DNA of 64,000 nucleotides, from contig NZ_JNIM01000001.1 in the NCBI RefSeq assembly GCF_000702505.1, forward strand, positions 3,720,001 through 3,784,000. Reading direction: 5' to 3'. The notes under the pieces are model-generated. The model ran no database searches, had not been told where the DNA came from, and was given only the letters and a program-made list of their open reading frames with translations. Below are positions 33,575 to 43,405 of this stretch, piece by piece. Numbering within the stretch: the first letter of the stretch is position 1; each line of letters starts with the position of its first letter. The position numbers and the translations under genes are program-made. The stretch comes from Thermogemmatispora carboxidivorans (GTDB taxonomy: Bacteria; Chloroflexota; Ktedonobacteria; Ktedonobacterales; Ktedonobacteraceae).

Positions 33575-34242
33575 TTCGGGGCCGCCTGCCAGCGCCGCTG
33601 CTGCACCAGCGCCAGGGCATCGCGCGCATGCATGCCCCCATAGACCAGAACGGCGCAGGCCAGCAGAGCGCTGCGACCTACCCCATGCTCACAGTGGACA
33701 AGTACACGCCCGCCACGCTGGATGCGCTCGTTGACCCAGCGTGCCCCCTCTAGCAGCTGCTCCCGCGAGAGCGGCTGCGTGTCGGGCGTCGGCAAATGGA
33801 GTAGCTCAATGCCAACCCGGGCCAGAGCCTGGCGATCGTCGACATACTCGGCGCGTGTATCAACGACATGCGTGACGCCCAGACGCGCCAGCGCCTTGAC
33901 GTCCTGGGGATGGATACGCCCCCCGACAGCCAGCTGATCGGTGATCCAACTGAGATTGAGCTGATCAGGAAGAGGAATATGGAGAGCACGCGCCAGGCGC
34001 TCACTCAGTGAGTTTTCGGGGAAGAGGTGCGCCGCAATGCGCGTCCAACGACGATAGAGAACGCGGACAACCCCGGTCAAGGCCCAGCGCCAGCGCGAGA
34101 ACCGGAGGCGTGGAGCCTCGCTAAGCACCGGGGCCGCGGTCGCCGTCGGCGTCGGCGGATCAGCGTAGCCAGGATCTCTCATGAGTGGTTGCTGCGGCGT
34201 GTTGCCTTCTTTTCGTTGTTTGCTCGTCTGCTTTTGCTCCAT
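33511..34242 (-). CDS. Dual-specificity/tyrosine protein phosphatase
   Basis: A 243-residue protein. The active-site P-loop HCEHGVGRSALLA (Cys-x5-Arg-Ser) is near residue 180, and WITDQLAVGGRIHPQDVKAL and THVVDTRAEY are typical of the eukaryote-like DSP fold. The first 80 residues are Pro/Thr-rich and basic and may associate with membranes. It could reverse phosphorylation by Hanks-type kinases such as the one at 5762-7675, though no direct link is seen. Confidence 0.9.
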   Translation of the reverse strand: MEQKQTSKQRKEGNTPQQPLMRDPGYADPPTPTATAAPVLSEAPRLRFSRWRWALTGVVRVLYRRWTRIAAHLFPENSLSERLARALHIPLPDQLNLSWITDQLAVGGRIHPQDVKALARLGVTHVVDTRAEYVDDRQALARVGIELLHLPTPDTQPLSREQLLEGARWVNERIQRGGRVLVHCEHGVGRSALLACAVLVYGGMHARDALALVQQRRWQAAPNHKQVERLREFESLVRAERSK

Positions 34243-34420
34243 GCTCTCTAAGAAAAATGCCCCCTCATCTTCTTTTTCTTCTGCATCGCATGCATCTCCT
34301 GCATCGCCCCCCCTTTCACCACAGTCCCAGCGGTGCGAGGCCCGGCCCGCCGGCGGCAGCTAGAACCTTCACGGGTCTGGACCTGGCTCAATCCGGCCAC
34401 GGCCAGAGGCGCAGCAGGAA

Positions 34421-35419
34421 CTAGCGGGAAGTTACAAATGGCGGCACATCAGCGTCCTGCCCCTGTTCTTCGGCGGCGTCGTGCTGCATAACGCGCTCTA
34501 GCGCCACAATTGCACACTCTATCATGCTATCATCAGGCTCGCGCGTCGTCAAACCCTGAAGCGCCAGGCTGGGAGCTAACAGGAAACGTACCGGCGGCAG
34601 ATGATACCAGGCTGCTCCCAGACGCAGCAGTTCGTAGGCGACAGTCGCAATGACGGGCACAAGCAGAACACGCGAGAGCAGTCGCAGCCAGAGCGAGGGG
34701 AAGCCAAGTAGGGCAAAGGCCACGATCGAGACGACAACGACCAGGAGCAGGAACCCGGTGCCGCAGCGCGTGTGGACCCGTGAGGCGGCTCTCACGTGAG
34801 GCACATCGAGCGGCTCGCCCTGCTCCATCGCATTGATGGCCTTATGCTCGGCCCCGTGGTAGCCGAAAACACGCTGAACCTCGGCCAGGCGCCCGATCAG
34901 GAGCAAATAGCCAATGAGCAGCGCCAGACGGATCAGACCTTCCACCAGGAGATTGAGCCAGGTCTGCCCAGGCGGCTGCGGCACCAGACCGGCCAGAAAG
35001 ACCGGCAGCAGGAAAAAGAGCACGATAGCGAAGCCGAGTGAGATCACCAGCGGGCCAGCCAGAGCTATCCCCCCAGGCCGCCCCGACCCTTGAGCTCCAG
35101 CAGCCTCAGCTGTCTTCCCTGACTCCTCCTCCAGTCCAAGGGCGACGTTGGCCGAGAGCGCCATCATGCGCGTCCCCAGGACCAGCGTCTCCCACAGGAG
35201 CAGCAGGCCGCGCAGCAGTGGAAGACGAAACAGAGAATTGCGATAGAGCCGCGGCTCCAGCGGCTCTTCGTAGAGGTAGATACTGCCATCGGGACGGCGC
35301 ACAGCCATCGCGACCGAGGTGCGCCCGCGCATCATGACGCCCTCCATGACGGCCTGCCCGCCATAGTAGAATTTGGAGAATCTCGCTTTGACGCTCGCTT
35401 TGACGCGCTTGGCCATCAT
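34421..35419 (-). CDS. DUF1385 membrane protein (YqhQ-like)
   Basis: A 332-residue protein with the signature YYGGQAVMEGVMMRGRTSVA near its start and FGYHGAEHKAINAMEQGEPL in the middle, both diagnostic for DUF1385. About five helices separate these conserved cytoplasmic segments. Function is unknown; its histidine/glutamate motifs suggest metal binding. The start overlaps the upstream glycosyltransferase stop by 4 bp, and the L31 gene precedes them, an arrangement that suggests a conserved housekeeping operon. Confidence 0.93.
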   Translation of the reverse strand: MMAKRVKASVKARFSKFYYGGQAVMEGVMMRGRTSVAMAVRRPDGSIYLYEEPLEPRLYRNSLFRLPLLRGLLLLWETLVLGTRMMALSANVALGLEEESGKTAEAAGAQGSGRPGGIALAGPLVISLGFAIVLFFLLPVFLAGLVPQPPGQTWLNLLVEGLIRLALLIGYLLLIGRLAEVQRVFGYHGAEHKAINAMEQGEPLDVPHVRAASRVHTRCGTGFLLLVVVVSIVAFALLGFPSLWLRLLSRVLLVPVIATVAYELLRLGAAWYHLPPVRFLLAPSLALQGLTTREPDDSMIECAIVALERVMQHDAAEEQGQDADVPPFVTSR

Positions 35420-36753
35420 TTCCCCTTCATTTTGGCAATGGCAGCCTGGGCCACGGCCTGCCGCTCTTCCCAGGGACCAGGCTGACCCGGCGGCGGCAGA
35501 TAACTGAGGATGAGACGAGCGATGTCAAAGGCCGCCTGGGGCCGGCTCAGGCGCCGCGCGTTCTCGATTCGCTCCTGGAGGAGGGTCGACCCTGGCTCTA
35601 GCAACTCTTGTAGCGCACGCACCAGTTGCTGTGGCTTTCGCGCCAGTACTCCCACCCCATTCCGCTCAACAAAGGTGACGTTTCCCTCCTCTTGACCCGG
35701 AACATAGCCGCTGAGGATGATAGGCAGGTTGCAGGCCAGAGCCTCGCAGATGGTACCCGGGCCAGCTTTGGTGACGATGACGTCAGCGGCGTGCATCAGC
35801 TCGGGCATATTGGTCACAAACCCCATGATTCTGGCAGGCACCTGCCACTTCCCCTGCTCTTTCTGCAGCTGCGCATAGAGACGCCGGTTGCGCCCTGTGA
35901 CAACCAGCAACTGCACCGGTAGTCGCGCCTGCGAGATGGCTTCTACCGCGGTGCGCAGGCCGCCACTGCCTTCACCCCCTCCTACCAGCAATACGACTGG
36001 ACGCTCCGGCTCAAGCCCAAGCTGCTCCCGCAGCTCCTCACGGCTGGCTACCGGCAGAGTAAAGCGCGGGTGAATCGGCATGCCGAGAAGGTGAACGCAC
36101 CCCGCTTCCAGGCCACGCGCCAGATAGAGCTGTCTGGTCTCTTCGGTAGGAAGAACGTAGGCTGTGGCTCCTTCAGTAAACCAGGAGTGATGAGCTGAGA
36201 TGAGGTCGGTGACAACAACCAGGAAGGGCACCGGGCGCGCCAGATGCCGCAGTGCAGCCACCGTGACATAGTTGAGTAAAGGATGGGCCGAGACAATGAC
36301 ATCAGGCCGCAGCTCGCTGAGGCGCTGCTCTAGCCTCTTGAGCATCAGCGGGCTGAGGAGCTGCTGCACTTCGTTGATGCGCCCAGGATGGTTGGAAAGA
36401 TGGAAGATCAGCCCATAGAGGCCAGGGGTATAGCGACTGGCCGGGCCATATAGCCTGGCAAACTGGCGCAGGGGAAAGGCTCCACACTCCTCAAAGGCTT
36501 CGACAATCTCTAGACGAAGCGGCGTAGCAGTCTCCTCTCCCTCAGCCATTTCTGGGCCAGCACCAGCTCCATTGCTCGGACCTGGCCACGCCCCCGCTGC
36601 TACTTCAGCCTCGCCTCGCTCTCCTCGCTTGATGTCTCCGTTACCTGCTGCGCGCTCCTGCAGCAGCTGAATGGCGCTGCTGATGGCCAGAGCCGCACTA
36701 CGATGGCCTCCTCCCGTATCGGCGATCAGAAAGACAATACAGCGTTGACTCAC
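35416..36753 (-). CDS. MGDG-synthase-like family 28 glycosyltransferase
   Basis: A 445-residue enzyme from the GTG at 36753 after GGGGGAG; the 95 residues that could precede it look like non-coding read-through. The N-terminal domain has IVFLIADTGGGHRSAALAIS, the signature of monogalactosyl- and glucosyl-diacylglycerol synthases, and SAHPLLNYV. The C-terminal nucleotide-sugar domain has VLLVGGGEGSGGL and TKAGPGTICEALACNLPIIL. It probably makes a membrane glycolipid by adding sugar to diacylglycerol. A low-complexity charged insert lies at about residues 30-75. Confidence 0.88.
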   Translation of the reverse strand: MSQRCIVFLIADTGGGHRSAALAISSAIQLLQERAAGNGDIKRGERGEAEVAAGAWPGPSNGAGAGPEMAEGEETATPLRLEIVEAFEECGAFPLRQFARLYGPASRYTPGLYGLIFHLSNHPGRINEVQQLLSPLMLKRLEQRLSELRPDVIVSAHPLLNYVTVAALRHLARPVPFLVVVTDLISAHHSWFTEGATAYVLPTEETRQLYLARGLEAGCVHLLGMPIHPRFTLPVASREELREQLGLEPERPVVLLVGGGEGSGGLRTAVEAISQARLPVQLLVVTGRNRRLYAQLQKEQGKWQVPARIMGFVTNMPELMHAADVIVTKAGPGTICEALACNLPIILSGYVPGQEEGNVTFVERNGVGVLARKPQQLVRALQELLEPGSTLLQERIENARRLSRPQAAFDIARLILSYLPPPGQPGPWEERQAVAQAAIAKMKGK

Positions 36754-37044
36754 TGGGGCACGCTCCCCCTTCCGTTCACTGCCCGGCTCCCTGATAGGAG
36801 CCGATAGGCCGAGTATAGCATAGCCCAGAATAGAGAAGCAAGCAGCGATCGCTCTGCCGCTCCTGCATGAGATAGCACCGTTTGCCTGGTGAGGCAGCAG
36901 AGCAGACAGCAGGGCCGACCTCCTGCCCAGAGGCTGCGCGCGGCCCTGCTCACTTGCGCTCAGCGTCGTCTGGCTGAGCGAAATAGCAGACCGGGTCACG
37001 CGGCGAAGGACAGGCGATCGGCCCGCGCCATCTGTCAACTGCCC

Positions 37045-37266
37045 TCACTTCATGGCCGCTTCTTCTTCCTGCAGGTTAAAGCGCTTGCGGAAGCGCTCCA
37101 CACGACCAGCCGTATCGAGGATGCGCTGCTGACCCGTGAAGAACGGATGGCACTTTGAGCAGATGTCGACCTTGAGCACCGGCTTGACACTCATGGTCTG
37201 GAAGGTATTGCCACAGGAACAGACAACTGTGGCCTCAACGTAGGTTGGGTGAATACCCTTCTTCAT
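37045..37266 (-). CDS. rpmE: 50S ribosomal protein L31
   Basis: A 73-residue zinc-type L31. It begins [12 protein letters not shown] and has the four zinc ligands in VCSCGNTF and [11 protein letters not shown]. The length and C-terminal basic helix are standard. It is the first gene of a minus-strand unit with the glycosyltransferase and DUF1385 genes, although 290 bp separate it from the glycosyltransferase start. Confidence 0.97.
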   Translation of the reverse strand: MKKGIHPTYVEATVVCSCGNTFQTMSVKPVLKVDICSKCHPFFTGQQRILDTAGRVERFRKRFNLQEEEAAMK

Positions 37267-37344
37267 GACACAGACTCCCTAGTCGTATTGACACGTAGGA
37301 TTAATAGCGAGCACAATGGTATCGCGTACGCTGGTAGCGACACG

Positions 37345-37373
37345 ATTGTAGCGAGAGGAATGGAGTACGTCAA
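37345..37373 (-). promoter_or_regulatory. Promoter of rpmE
   Basis: On the minus strand TTGACG (37368-37373) and TACAAT (37345-37350) are 17 bp apart, giving a leader of about 70 nt. Confidence 0.65.
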
Positions 37374-37635
37374 GGCGCGGCAGCCCCGAGCATGCGGGGC
37401 CGCTTATGCGCTCGCGAGACCGCGGCCAGCCCTTGCCAGCCCACTCCCGCAGATGGGGAGCTTTCCCTTTCTCTCTCCTCCCCCGGCCAGGATGAGCCAC
37501 CCTGGCTTCGCCGTGGGGATGGATATCCGGGACTATTTTATCATAGTAACACAAATCTGGCAGGATTTATGCCCGATCCTCCTGCCGACCTTCCGCCTGT
37601 CCCGGCCACCGAGCCTTCGTCAGGCCCTTCTCATG

Positions 37636-37644
37636 TGGTACACT
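37636..37644 (+). promoter_or_regulatory. Possible extended -10 promoter of purB
   Basis: TGGTACACT fits an extended -10 element and would start transcription about 63 nt before the purB ATG. The rest of the 447-bp gap 37267-37713 shows only the rpmE promoter and no gene. Confidence 0.35.
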
Positions 37645-37713
37645 GCACTTGGACAAGGTGAGCTATTCCCGCCCGTGAGTGTGGGGCGGTCAGAAGAGGA
37701 GGCTCTTGCCCAT

Positions 37714-39027
37714 ATGATCGAACGCTATACTCTGCCGGAAATGGCCGCCATCTGGTCGGACCGGCATAAAACAGATACGTGGCTGCGGGTGGAGTTGCTG
37801 GTCTGCGAGGGCTGGGCGCGCGAAGGCGTGATCCCCGCCGAGGCTCTGGAGAAGATCCGCCAGGCCAGCTATAGTGCCGAGCGCATGCGCGAGATTGAGC
37901 GCGAAACGCACCATGATGTGATTTCCTTCCTGCGCTCGATTCAGGAGCAACTGGGGCCAGAGGGGCGCTTCATCCATCTGGGCCTGACGTCTTCGGATGT
38001 CCTGGATACGGGGCTGGCGGTGCAGATCAAGGAGGGCGGTGCGTTGCTGTTGGCCGGCCTTGATCGCTTGTTGGCAACGGTCGAGCAGCAGGCTCGCACT
38101 CATAAGCAGACGGTAATGGTTGGGCGCACGCACGGTATCCACGCAGAGCCGCTGACCTTTGGGTTGAAGCTGGCGCTGTGGGTCGATGAGCTACGCCGTG
38201 CTCGCCAGCGCCTGGAGGCCGCTCTGGCCGAGGCCACGGTCGGCAAGATTTCTGGCGCGGTGGGCACGCACGCGACGGTTCCCCCGCAGATCGAGGAGTT
38301 CGTTTGTGCGGAGCTGGGCATTGGGGTAGCACCGGTCTCCAGTCAGATTGTGACGCGCGATCGCCATGCTCAGTTGATGACGGCCCTGGCTCTGGTCGGC
38401 GCTTGTCTGGAACAGATGGCGCAGGAGATTCGCCATCTCCAGCGGACCGAGGTCGGCGAGGTCTTCGAGCCGTTCGGGTCCGGTCAGCAGGGTTCGTCGG
38501 CTATGCCGCATAAGCGTAACCCCGAGCTGTGTGAGCGCATTTGCGGCCTGGCCCGTGTCTTGCGCGGCTTCGCGGTGACAGCGCTGGAGAATGTGGCCCT
38601 CTGGCATGAGCGCGACATCAGCCATTCTTCGACAGAGCGCATCATTCTACCCGATGCCTTTACGCTGCTGCATTACATGCTCCATATTTTCACACAGGTG
38701 ATGGCCGGCCTGGAGGTGGATACCCACCGTATGCAGGCCAATCTCCAGATGACTGGCGGCCTGATCTTCTCGCAGCGGGTGCTGCTGGCACTGATTGAGA
38801 AGGGAGTTGGACGCCAGGAGGCTTACAAGATGGTCCAGCGCAATGCCCGGCAGGTTTGGCGCCTGGCCAGCGATGGCCCGATCCGCGGTCCGGCCCTTTT
38901 GGAGGCGCTGAGCAGCGACCCCGAGGTGACGCGCTATCTCTCGCCCGAGGAACTGCAGCAGCTGATGCAGCTCGATTACTATCTTCCCTATATTGACACC
39001 GCCTTCCAACGTCTGGGATTATCTTAG
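37714..39027 (+). CDS. purB: Adenylosuccinate lyase
   Basis: A 437-residue enzyme of purine synthesis, cleaving SAICAR and adenylosuccinate to release fumarate. I chose the ATG at 37714, preceded by AGGAGG, because it gives the normal length; the frame is open further upstream. Family motifs are HLGLTSSDVLDTGLAVQI, VGRTHGIHAEPLTFG with the catalytic His, and the flexible loop FGSGQQGSSAMPHKRNPELC with the catalytic Ser. The fumarase/aspartase fold is helical throughout. Confidence 0.97.
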   Translation: MIERYTLPEMAAIWSDRHKTDTWLRVELLVCEGWAREGVIPAEALEKIRQASYSAERMREIERETHHDVISFLRSIQEQLGPEGRFIHLGLTSSDVLDTGLAVQIKEGGALLLAGLDRLLATVEQQARTHKQTVMVGRTHGIHAEPLTFGLKLALWVDELRRARQRLEAALAEATVGKISGAVGTHATVPPQIEEFVCAELGIGVAPVSSQIVTRDRHAQLMTALALVGACLEQMAQEIRHLQRTEVGEVFEPFGSGQQGSSAMPHKRNPELCERICGLARVLRGFAVTALENVALWHERDISHSSTERIILPDAFTLLHYMLHIFTQVMAGLEVDTHRMQANLQMTGGLIFSQRVLLALIEKGVGRQEAYKMVQRNARQVWRLASDGPIRGPALLEALSSDPEVTRYLSPEELQQLMQLDYYLPYIDTAFQRLGLS

Positions 39028-39097
39028 GCAGGGAGGCACCGGGCACATTGCTGCGTCCGCGTCGCCATTGATTTTGGCCCGGTGAAGAATCTGACGT

Positions 39098-40765
39098 GTG
39101 ACTAGAACATTGTTTGCCTCAACGGTCGAGCAGCCGCAGGTCATCTCTCGGCGCCCCTGGCCTGCGCTGCTCGGTCTGGCTCTCGTGAGTGAGGGGCTGT
39201 ATCTGCTCCTTTTGCTGACGCTGCGTCCGATCGCGGGCCTGGGATTGGTCCCGACGCCGCTGCCGGCCCGGCAATTGTGGAACGGTTGGGATCTGGCCCC
39301 TCCCTCTTCGCGCGTCGGCGCCATAAGTCTCTTACTACTCCTCTTGCTGGCGCTGGCTGCTTGCTATGCCCTGGCCGCCTGGCGAGCTTTGGCGAGCGGG
39401 GACCCGAGTGGCGCTGGCTCGCTACTGGGCCTGGTACTGGGTCCTTCTTTGCTCTTCGGTTTGACGCTGTTGTGTTTGCCGACGGTTTTCAGCGATACAG
39501 CTTTCGCCTCTTTATTTAGCGGGCGCCTGACTGCGCTCTACGGTCTGGCCCCCTGGCGGACGGCGCCGCCCGCACTTGTCTCTGACCCATACTGGCCCTG
39601 GCTAACGCCGCTGACCCGCCATAGTCCCCTGGTCTACGGTCCACTCTGGGAATGGCTCTGCGCCTTGCTCGCCCTCGTGCCCGGAGCGTCGTCGCCGGCC
39701 CTGGGCCTGCTCCTGCTCAAGGGCCTGCTCCTGCTAGCTCACCTGCTCAACACGCTCTTGATCTGGTCCCTGCTCGGTCGGCTGGGGGCCTCATGGCGCG
39801 CGCGCTTTGCCGGTAGTCTCCTCTATGCCTGGAACCCGCTGGCCCTGCTGGCCCTGGCCGGCGATGGACATAACGAGGGGTTATTGTTGACGCTGCTGTT
39901 GGTCGCCCTCTGGTGGCTGCTGCGCAGGGAGGAGGTGAGGCACTCACGGGGCCGCGCGCTGCTGGCCGAGAGTGCCGGCCTGGTCGCGCTCGGTCTGGCT
40001 ACCGCTCTCAGCTCGTTGGCTTTGCCACTCTGGCCGCTGCTGGCTGGCTTCTCGCTCTGGCAGAGAGCCGACACGACAGGCTTCGGGTGGGGCAGGCTTT
40101 GGGCCTGGGTCTGGCGTTTGCTCCTGCCAGCTGTCGTGGTGCTGATCCTGGCGCTACCCCTGTGGCGTGGGGCCGACAGCTATCGTGCTATCATGGCCGC
40201 CTCGGGCTGGTCCTCCTTCTCTCGCTCGCCGCTGGCGCTGCTGGTCCCTCCTCTACGCTGGCTCTATACGCCTCTGGCCGTGCTGCTGGATTCGCCGCGC
40301 CATCGCCAGCCGGCTCAACCTGCCGAGCTCACAGTCAAAGGCGGGGCCCTCTTCTGCTTTACCCTGCTCTTCATCTGGCTCCTGGCCAGGATGCCCGCCC
40401 GGCTCCGCTCGCGTCTCTACGATGCGCCAACGTCGCCCGCTGCCCCATCCCTATCGGCGCTTATTACTGCCTGTTTGCTAGCGCTTGGAGCCTGGCTGCT
40501 GCTGCTCAACTTTCATTTCTGGCCCTGGTATGCCCTGCCCGTTCTGGGACTGGCAGCGTTGCGCCGTTGGGACGCCCTGAGTTGGAGCGCACTCCTCTTC
40601 TCGCTGAGCGCGTTGCTGAGCTTTGGGCTGCTGGGAATCGGCAGTACGCTTGGGCTGGCGCTAGAGGGATTACTCATCTTTGGGCCTCCTCTCGTCTATC
40701 TGACAGGAGCTTTTTTCTGGAGAGGAAGACGAGCCATTTCCGAGGAGGCGCAAAGCAGTACATGA
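39098..40765 (+). CDS. GT-C glycosyltransferase, MptA/B-like mannosyltransferase group
   Basis: A 555-residue membrane protein with 11-13 helices starting at a GTG. Loop motifs suggest a polyprenol-phosphate-sugar-dependent GT-C enzyme: the acidic loop around FSDTAFASLFSGRL, HSPLVYGPLWEWL and the characteristic YAWNPLALLALAGDGHNEG found in alpha-1,6-mannosyltransferases. It probably builds a surface glycan or glycolipid from the membrane side. The stop overlaps the fni start by 4 bp (ATGA), so it may share a transcript with isoprenoid synthesis, which supplies polyprenol carriers. Confidence 0.85.
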   Translation: MTRTLFASTVEQPQVISRRPWPALLGLALVSEGLYLLLLLTLRPIAGLGLVPTPLPARQLWNGWDLAPPSSRVGAISLLLLLLLALAACYALAAWRALASGDPSGAGSLLGLVLGPSLLFGLTLLCLPTVFSDTAFASLFSGRLTALYGLAPWRTAPPALVSDPYWPWLTPLTRHSPLVYGPLWEWLCALLALVPGASSPALGLLLLKGLLLLAHLLNTLLIWSLLGRLGASWRARFAGSLLYAWNPLALLALAGDGHNEGLLLTLLLVALWWLLRREEVRHSRGRALLAESAGLVALGLATALSSLALPLWPLLAGFSLWQRADTTGFGWGRLWAWVWRLLLPAVVVLILALPLWRGADSYRAIMAASGWSSFSRSPLALLVPPLRWLYTPLAVLLDSPRHRQPAQPAELTVKGGALFCFTLLFIWLLARMPARLRSRLYDAPTSPAAPSLSALITACLLALGAWLLLLNFHFWPWYALPVLGLAALRRWDALSWSALLFSLSALLSFGLLGIGSTLGLALEGLLIFGPPLVYLTGAFFWRGRRAISEEAQSST

Positions 40766-41934
40766 CAGAGGAGATCAAACAGCGAAAGCTCGAACATATT
40801 ACCGTGGCATTGGAGGAAGGGATCGCTGTGAGCCAGCGAGCCGGCTGGGGCGATATTCACCTGGTGCATCAGGCGCTGCCCGAGGTAGACCTGGAGGAGA
40901 TCGACACAACGGTCTCCTTCCTGGGGCGACGCCTGGCCTGCCCGGTGGTCATTTCGGCCCTCACTGGCGGTCACCCGGAGGCCGTGACCATCAATCGCCA
41001 CCTGGCCCGGGCCGCGGAACGCTACGGATTGGCGCTTGGGGTAGGCAGTCAGCGGGCTGCCCTGGTCAATCCTGAGCTAGTCCCAACCTACGCCGTTGTC
41101 CGCGAGGAGGCACCTCATGCCTTTATCATGGCCAACATCGGGGCGCCGCAGCTGATTGAGCAGGCGCGCCATCCTGCCTTCAGGCGCTCCCAGGTCGAGG
41201 CAGCCATCGCCATGATTCAGGCCGATGCCCTGGCGGTGCATATGAACGCCCTTCAGGAGGCGACCCAGGTCGAAGGCGACCGACGCATGCGTGGCGTGGC
41301 CGCGGCTTTGCAACGGCTGACGGCTGAGGTCACGGTGCCGGTGATCGCCAAGGAGACGGGGGCCGGCATCTGCCGTGAACAGGCCCTGTTGCTGCGTTCC
41401 TGTGGCGTAGCTGCCATCGATGTGGGCGGGGCTGGCGGCAGCAGTATGTCAGCGCTGGAGGCCGCCCGGGCCCGCGCTCACGGCGAGACACAGGCGCAAC
41501 AGATCGGGCAGCTCTACCGCGACTGGGGCATTCCAACGCCCATCGCCCTGGTGGAAGCAGGAACAGCAGGGTTACCGCTGATCGCCACAGGCGGCGTGCG
41601 CAGCGGGCTGGATGTGGCACGCGCCGTGGCCCTGGGTGCGACGCTGGTCGGTATGGGCTTTCCCTTCCTGAAGGCGGCCAGCGAGAGCTACGAACATGTC
41701 TGTGAGTTGCTGGAGCAGACGCTGACGGAGCTGAAAATCGCCATGCAGCTCAGTGGAGCAGTCAATCTGGCAGCCCTGCGCCAGGCGGATGTGGTCGTCT
41801 CCGGCGAGACGCGGGCCTGGCTCAGCTTGCGCGGCTTTGAGGAGGAGCTGCGGACTTTGGCCAATCGCCGCGCCAGAGCCGCCGCCTACCGCCTCGCTGT
41901 GGCCGAGGAGACCCAGGCAAGAGCGCACCAGTAG
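40762..41934 (+). CDS. fni: Type II isopentenyl-diphosphate delta-isomerase
   Basis: A 390-residue FMN- and NADPH-dependent enzyme that interconverts IPP and DMAPP. The start at 40762 follows GAGGAGG within the previous gene; a longer open frame upstream only shadows that gene. Typical motifs are QRKLEHITVAL, VISALTGGHPEAVTIN, MANIGAPQL, VHMNALQEATQVEGDR, VIAKETGAGIC, DVGGAGGSS and PLIATGGVRSGLDVARA. Its presence shows DMAPP is made by isomerisation. Confidence 0.95.
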   Translation: MTEEIKQRKLEHITVALEEGIAVSQRAGWGDIHLVHQALPEVDLEEIDTTVSFLGRRLACPVVISALTGGHPEAVTINRHLARAAERYGLALGVGSQRAALVNPELVPTYAVVREEAPHAFIMANIGAPQLIEQARHPAFRRSQVEAAIAMIQADALAVHMNALQEATQVEGDRRMRGVAAALQRLTAEVTVPVIAKETGAGICREQALLLRSCGVAAIDVGGAGGSSMSALEAARARAHGETQAQQIGQLYRDWGIPTPIALVEAGTAGLPLIATGGVRSGLDVARAVALGATLVGMGFPFLKAASESYEHVCELLEQTLTELKIAMQLSGAVNLAALRQADVVVSGETRAWLSLRGFEEELRTLANRRARAAAYRLAVAEETQARAHQ

Positions 41935-42019
41935 GCCTCGCAGCTCTATGGCTACCCCTGAGCGAACCAGGCCGCCGGTGGTCCGTCTGCCGGCGCTTTC
42001 TTCCGCCTCACTGGCTACG

Positions 42020-42697
42020 TCACTGGCTCAGCCGCTCTTCCAGCAGCTGCCAGTCCTGAAGGGTGTTGACGTTGAGAAAGGAGCACAGGTCGGGATCAAG
42101 AGGCCGTAGCTCTTCCTCGCTAAGCCAGCGGACGGGAGCGACAGTGAGCAAACTGCGCGGATTGCGCTGACCGCGGGCCAGCAGAGCGGCGATGGTGCTC
42201 ACCAGGAAGCGCGGATAGCGGGCCAGCAGGACCTGCGGACGCTGCTCAATCAGGGGGACATAGAGCCGCTGATCGTGAGCAGGCAGAGCGAGCAGCCAGG
42301 CCAGCAGCTGAGAGCGCAGCAGGGGCAGGTCGACGGCCAGCGCCACCGCCTGCGGAGCTTGCAGGGCGAGCAGGCCACTATAGAGACCCATCAGGGGGCC
42401 TTGATCGGGAACAAGATCGACAACCAGGCGGACCGCCGGGGGAAGATAGTCAGCATAGCGCGCGGCGGTGCACTGATCGCGTACAACGACCAGCACTTCC
42501 GGCGTGAGAGCAAGAGCCAGGTGGGCCAGACGCCCAAGAAAGGTCTGATCTTTCGCCTCAGCCGCCGGGAACGGCAGCAGGGCCTTATCATACCCCATGC
42601 GCTGGCTGCGTCCGCCAGCCAGGATCAGGCAGGCTGTGGATGGACGGCTAGGCGCGGCGACTCTTTGACGCTCGGCTGGGCACAGGTGCTGCTTCAT
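42020..42697 (-). CDS. mobA: Molybdenum cofactor guanylyltransferase
   Basis: About 225 residues; the start is uncertain (ATG 42697 or 42748) as neither has a clear ribosome site. The nucleotide-binding motif ACLILAGGRSQRMGYDKALL and later VVDLVPDQGPLMGLYSGLLA, VALAVDLPLL and FLNVNTLQDW are typical of MobA, which attaches GMP to molybdopterin. No other molybdenum gene lies nearby. It ends 85 bp after the convergent fni gene. Confidence 0.9.
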   Translation of the reverse strand: MKQHLCPAERQRVAAPSRPSTACLILAGGRSQRMGYDKALLPFPAAEAKDQTFLGRLAHLALALTPEVLVVVRDQCTAARYADYLPPAVRLVVDLVPDQGPLMGLYSGLLALQAPQAVALAVDLPLLRSQLLAWLLALPAHDQRLYVPLIEQRPQVLLARYPRFLVSTIAALLARGQRNPRSLLTVAPVRWLSEEELRPLDPDLCSFLNVNTLQDWQLLEERLSQ

Positions 42698-42934
42698 AGG
42701 ACGTGGGCACGTGTCATGTCGGGTTGCTTCAGGGTGGCCCGGACTCATGGCTTCGTCAGCAAAAAAGCCTCCCTCAAGCCCGCGCTCAGTCGTGGCGAGA
42801 GCACGAGGGCAGGCCCGATGCGATGGCTTTCTTGTACGCTGGCGCGCAAACTAACTCACAAGTAAGTGAGCGGGCGAAGGAAAAAGTCGCTGTTGCTGCC
42901 GCTGTTCACTGGAGCAAGGCTGAGCGCTGAGCGA

Positions 42935-43405
42935 TCAGCGCGAGGCCGCCCGTGCCTTGGCCTTGCGGCGGCTGTTCTTGGGAATGTACTGTTGGCGCTG
43001 CCGATAGGCCACAAAGCTCGCCTGTTCTTGGGGGAACTTGCGCACCAGATAGACCAGCCACCAGATCGCCCAGCCTACCAGCCAGAGCAGCCAGAGATAA
43101 CGCCAGACCCGCCAGGCAAAGAAGTACTGATCCAGATAAGCACGTGCAAAGATCAGCGGATAGCCAACCAGGCAGATGGCCGCGAACCAGCTCAAATAGC
43201 GATCCAACATGTACTTGATCACGGCCTGGTTCTTGAAGAAGCGCTTACGGCCCTCGACCGCGTAGTAGAAGCAGATCAGCAGCCCGGCGGTACAGAAAAT
43301 GAGCCAGGGCACATAGAAATGGAAGGCTTCGGGGCCGCCTAGGCCAGCGTTCTGTCCTGCCGTCCAGGGATCGGAGAAAAGCCAGCTAATCAGGTTAAAA
43401 TTCAT
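42935..43405 (-). CDS. Four-helix membrane protein of unknown function
   Basis: A 156-residue protein starting at the ATG at 43405 after GGGAG. It has four membrane helices, very rich in Trp, Tyr and Phe, and a basic C-terminal tail (NSRRKAKARAASR) on the cytoplasmic side. The first helix is preceded by a short external or interfacial stretch with PWTAGQNAGLGGPEAFHF. I recognise no family. It stands alone between mobA and the divergent DUF1611 gene. Confidence 0.75.
   Translation of the reverse strand: MNFNLISWLFSDPWTAGQNAGLGGPEAFHFYVPWLIFCTAGLLICFYYAVEGRKRFFKNQAVIKYMLDRYLSWFAAICLVGYPLIFARAYLDQYFFAWRVWRYLWLLWLVGWAIWWLVYLVRKFPQEQASFVAYRQRQQYIPKNSRRKAKARAASR

Noticed and set aside
36754..37038. 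N-terminal 95-residue extension of the glycosyltransferase
   Set aside because: The signature domain starts just after the GTG at 36753, which has a strong ribosome site; the extension is low in order and unlike the family.
39913..40761. Long in-frame upstream extension of fni
   Set aside because: It lies wholly inside the GT-C glycosyltransferase gene in another frame and its translation is low-complexity; fni motifs start only after the ATG at 40762.
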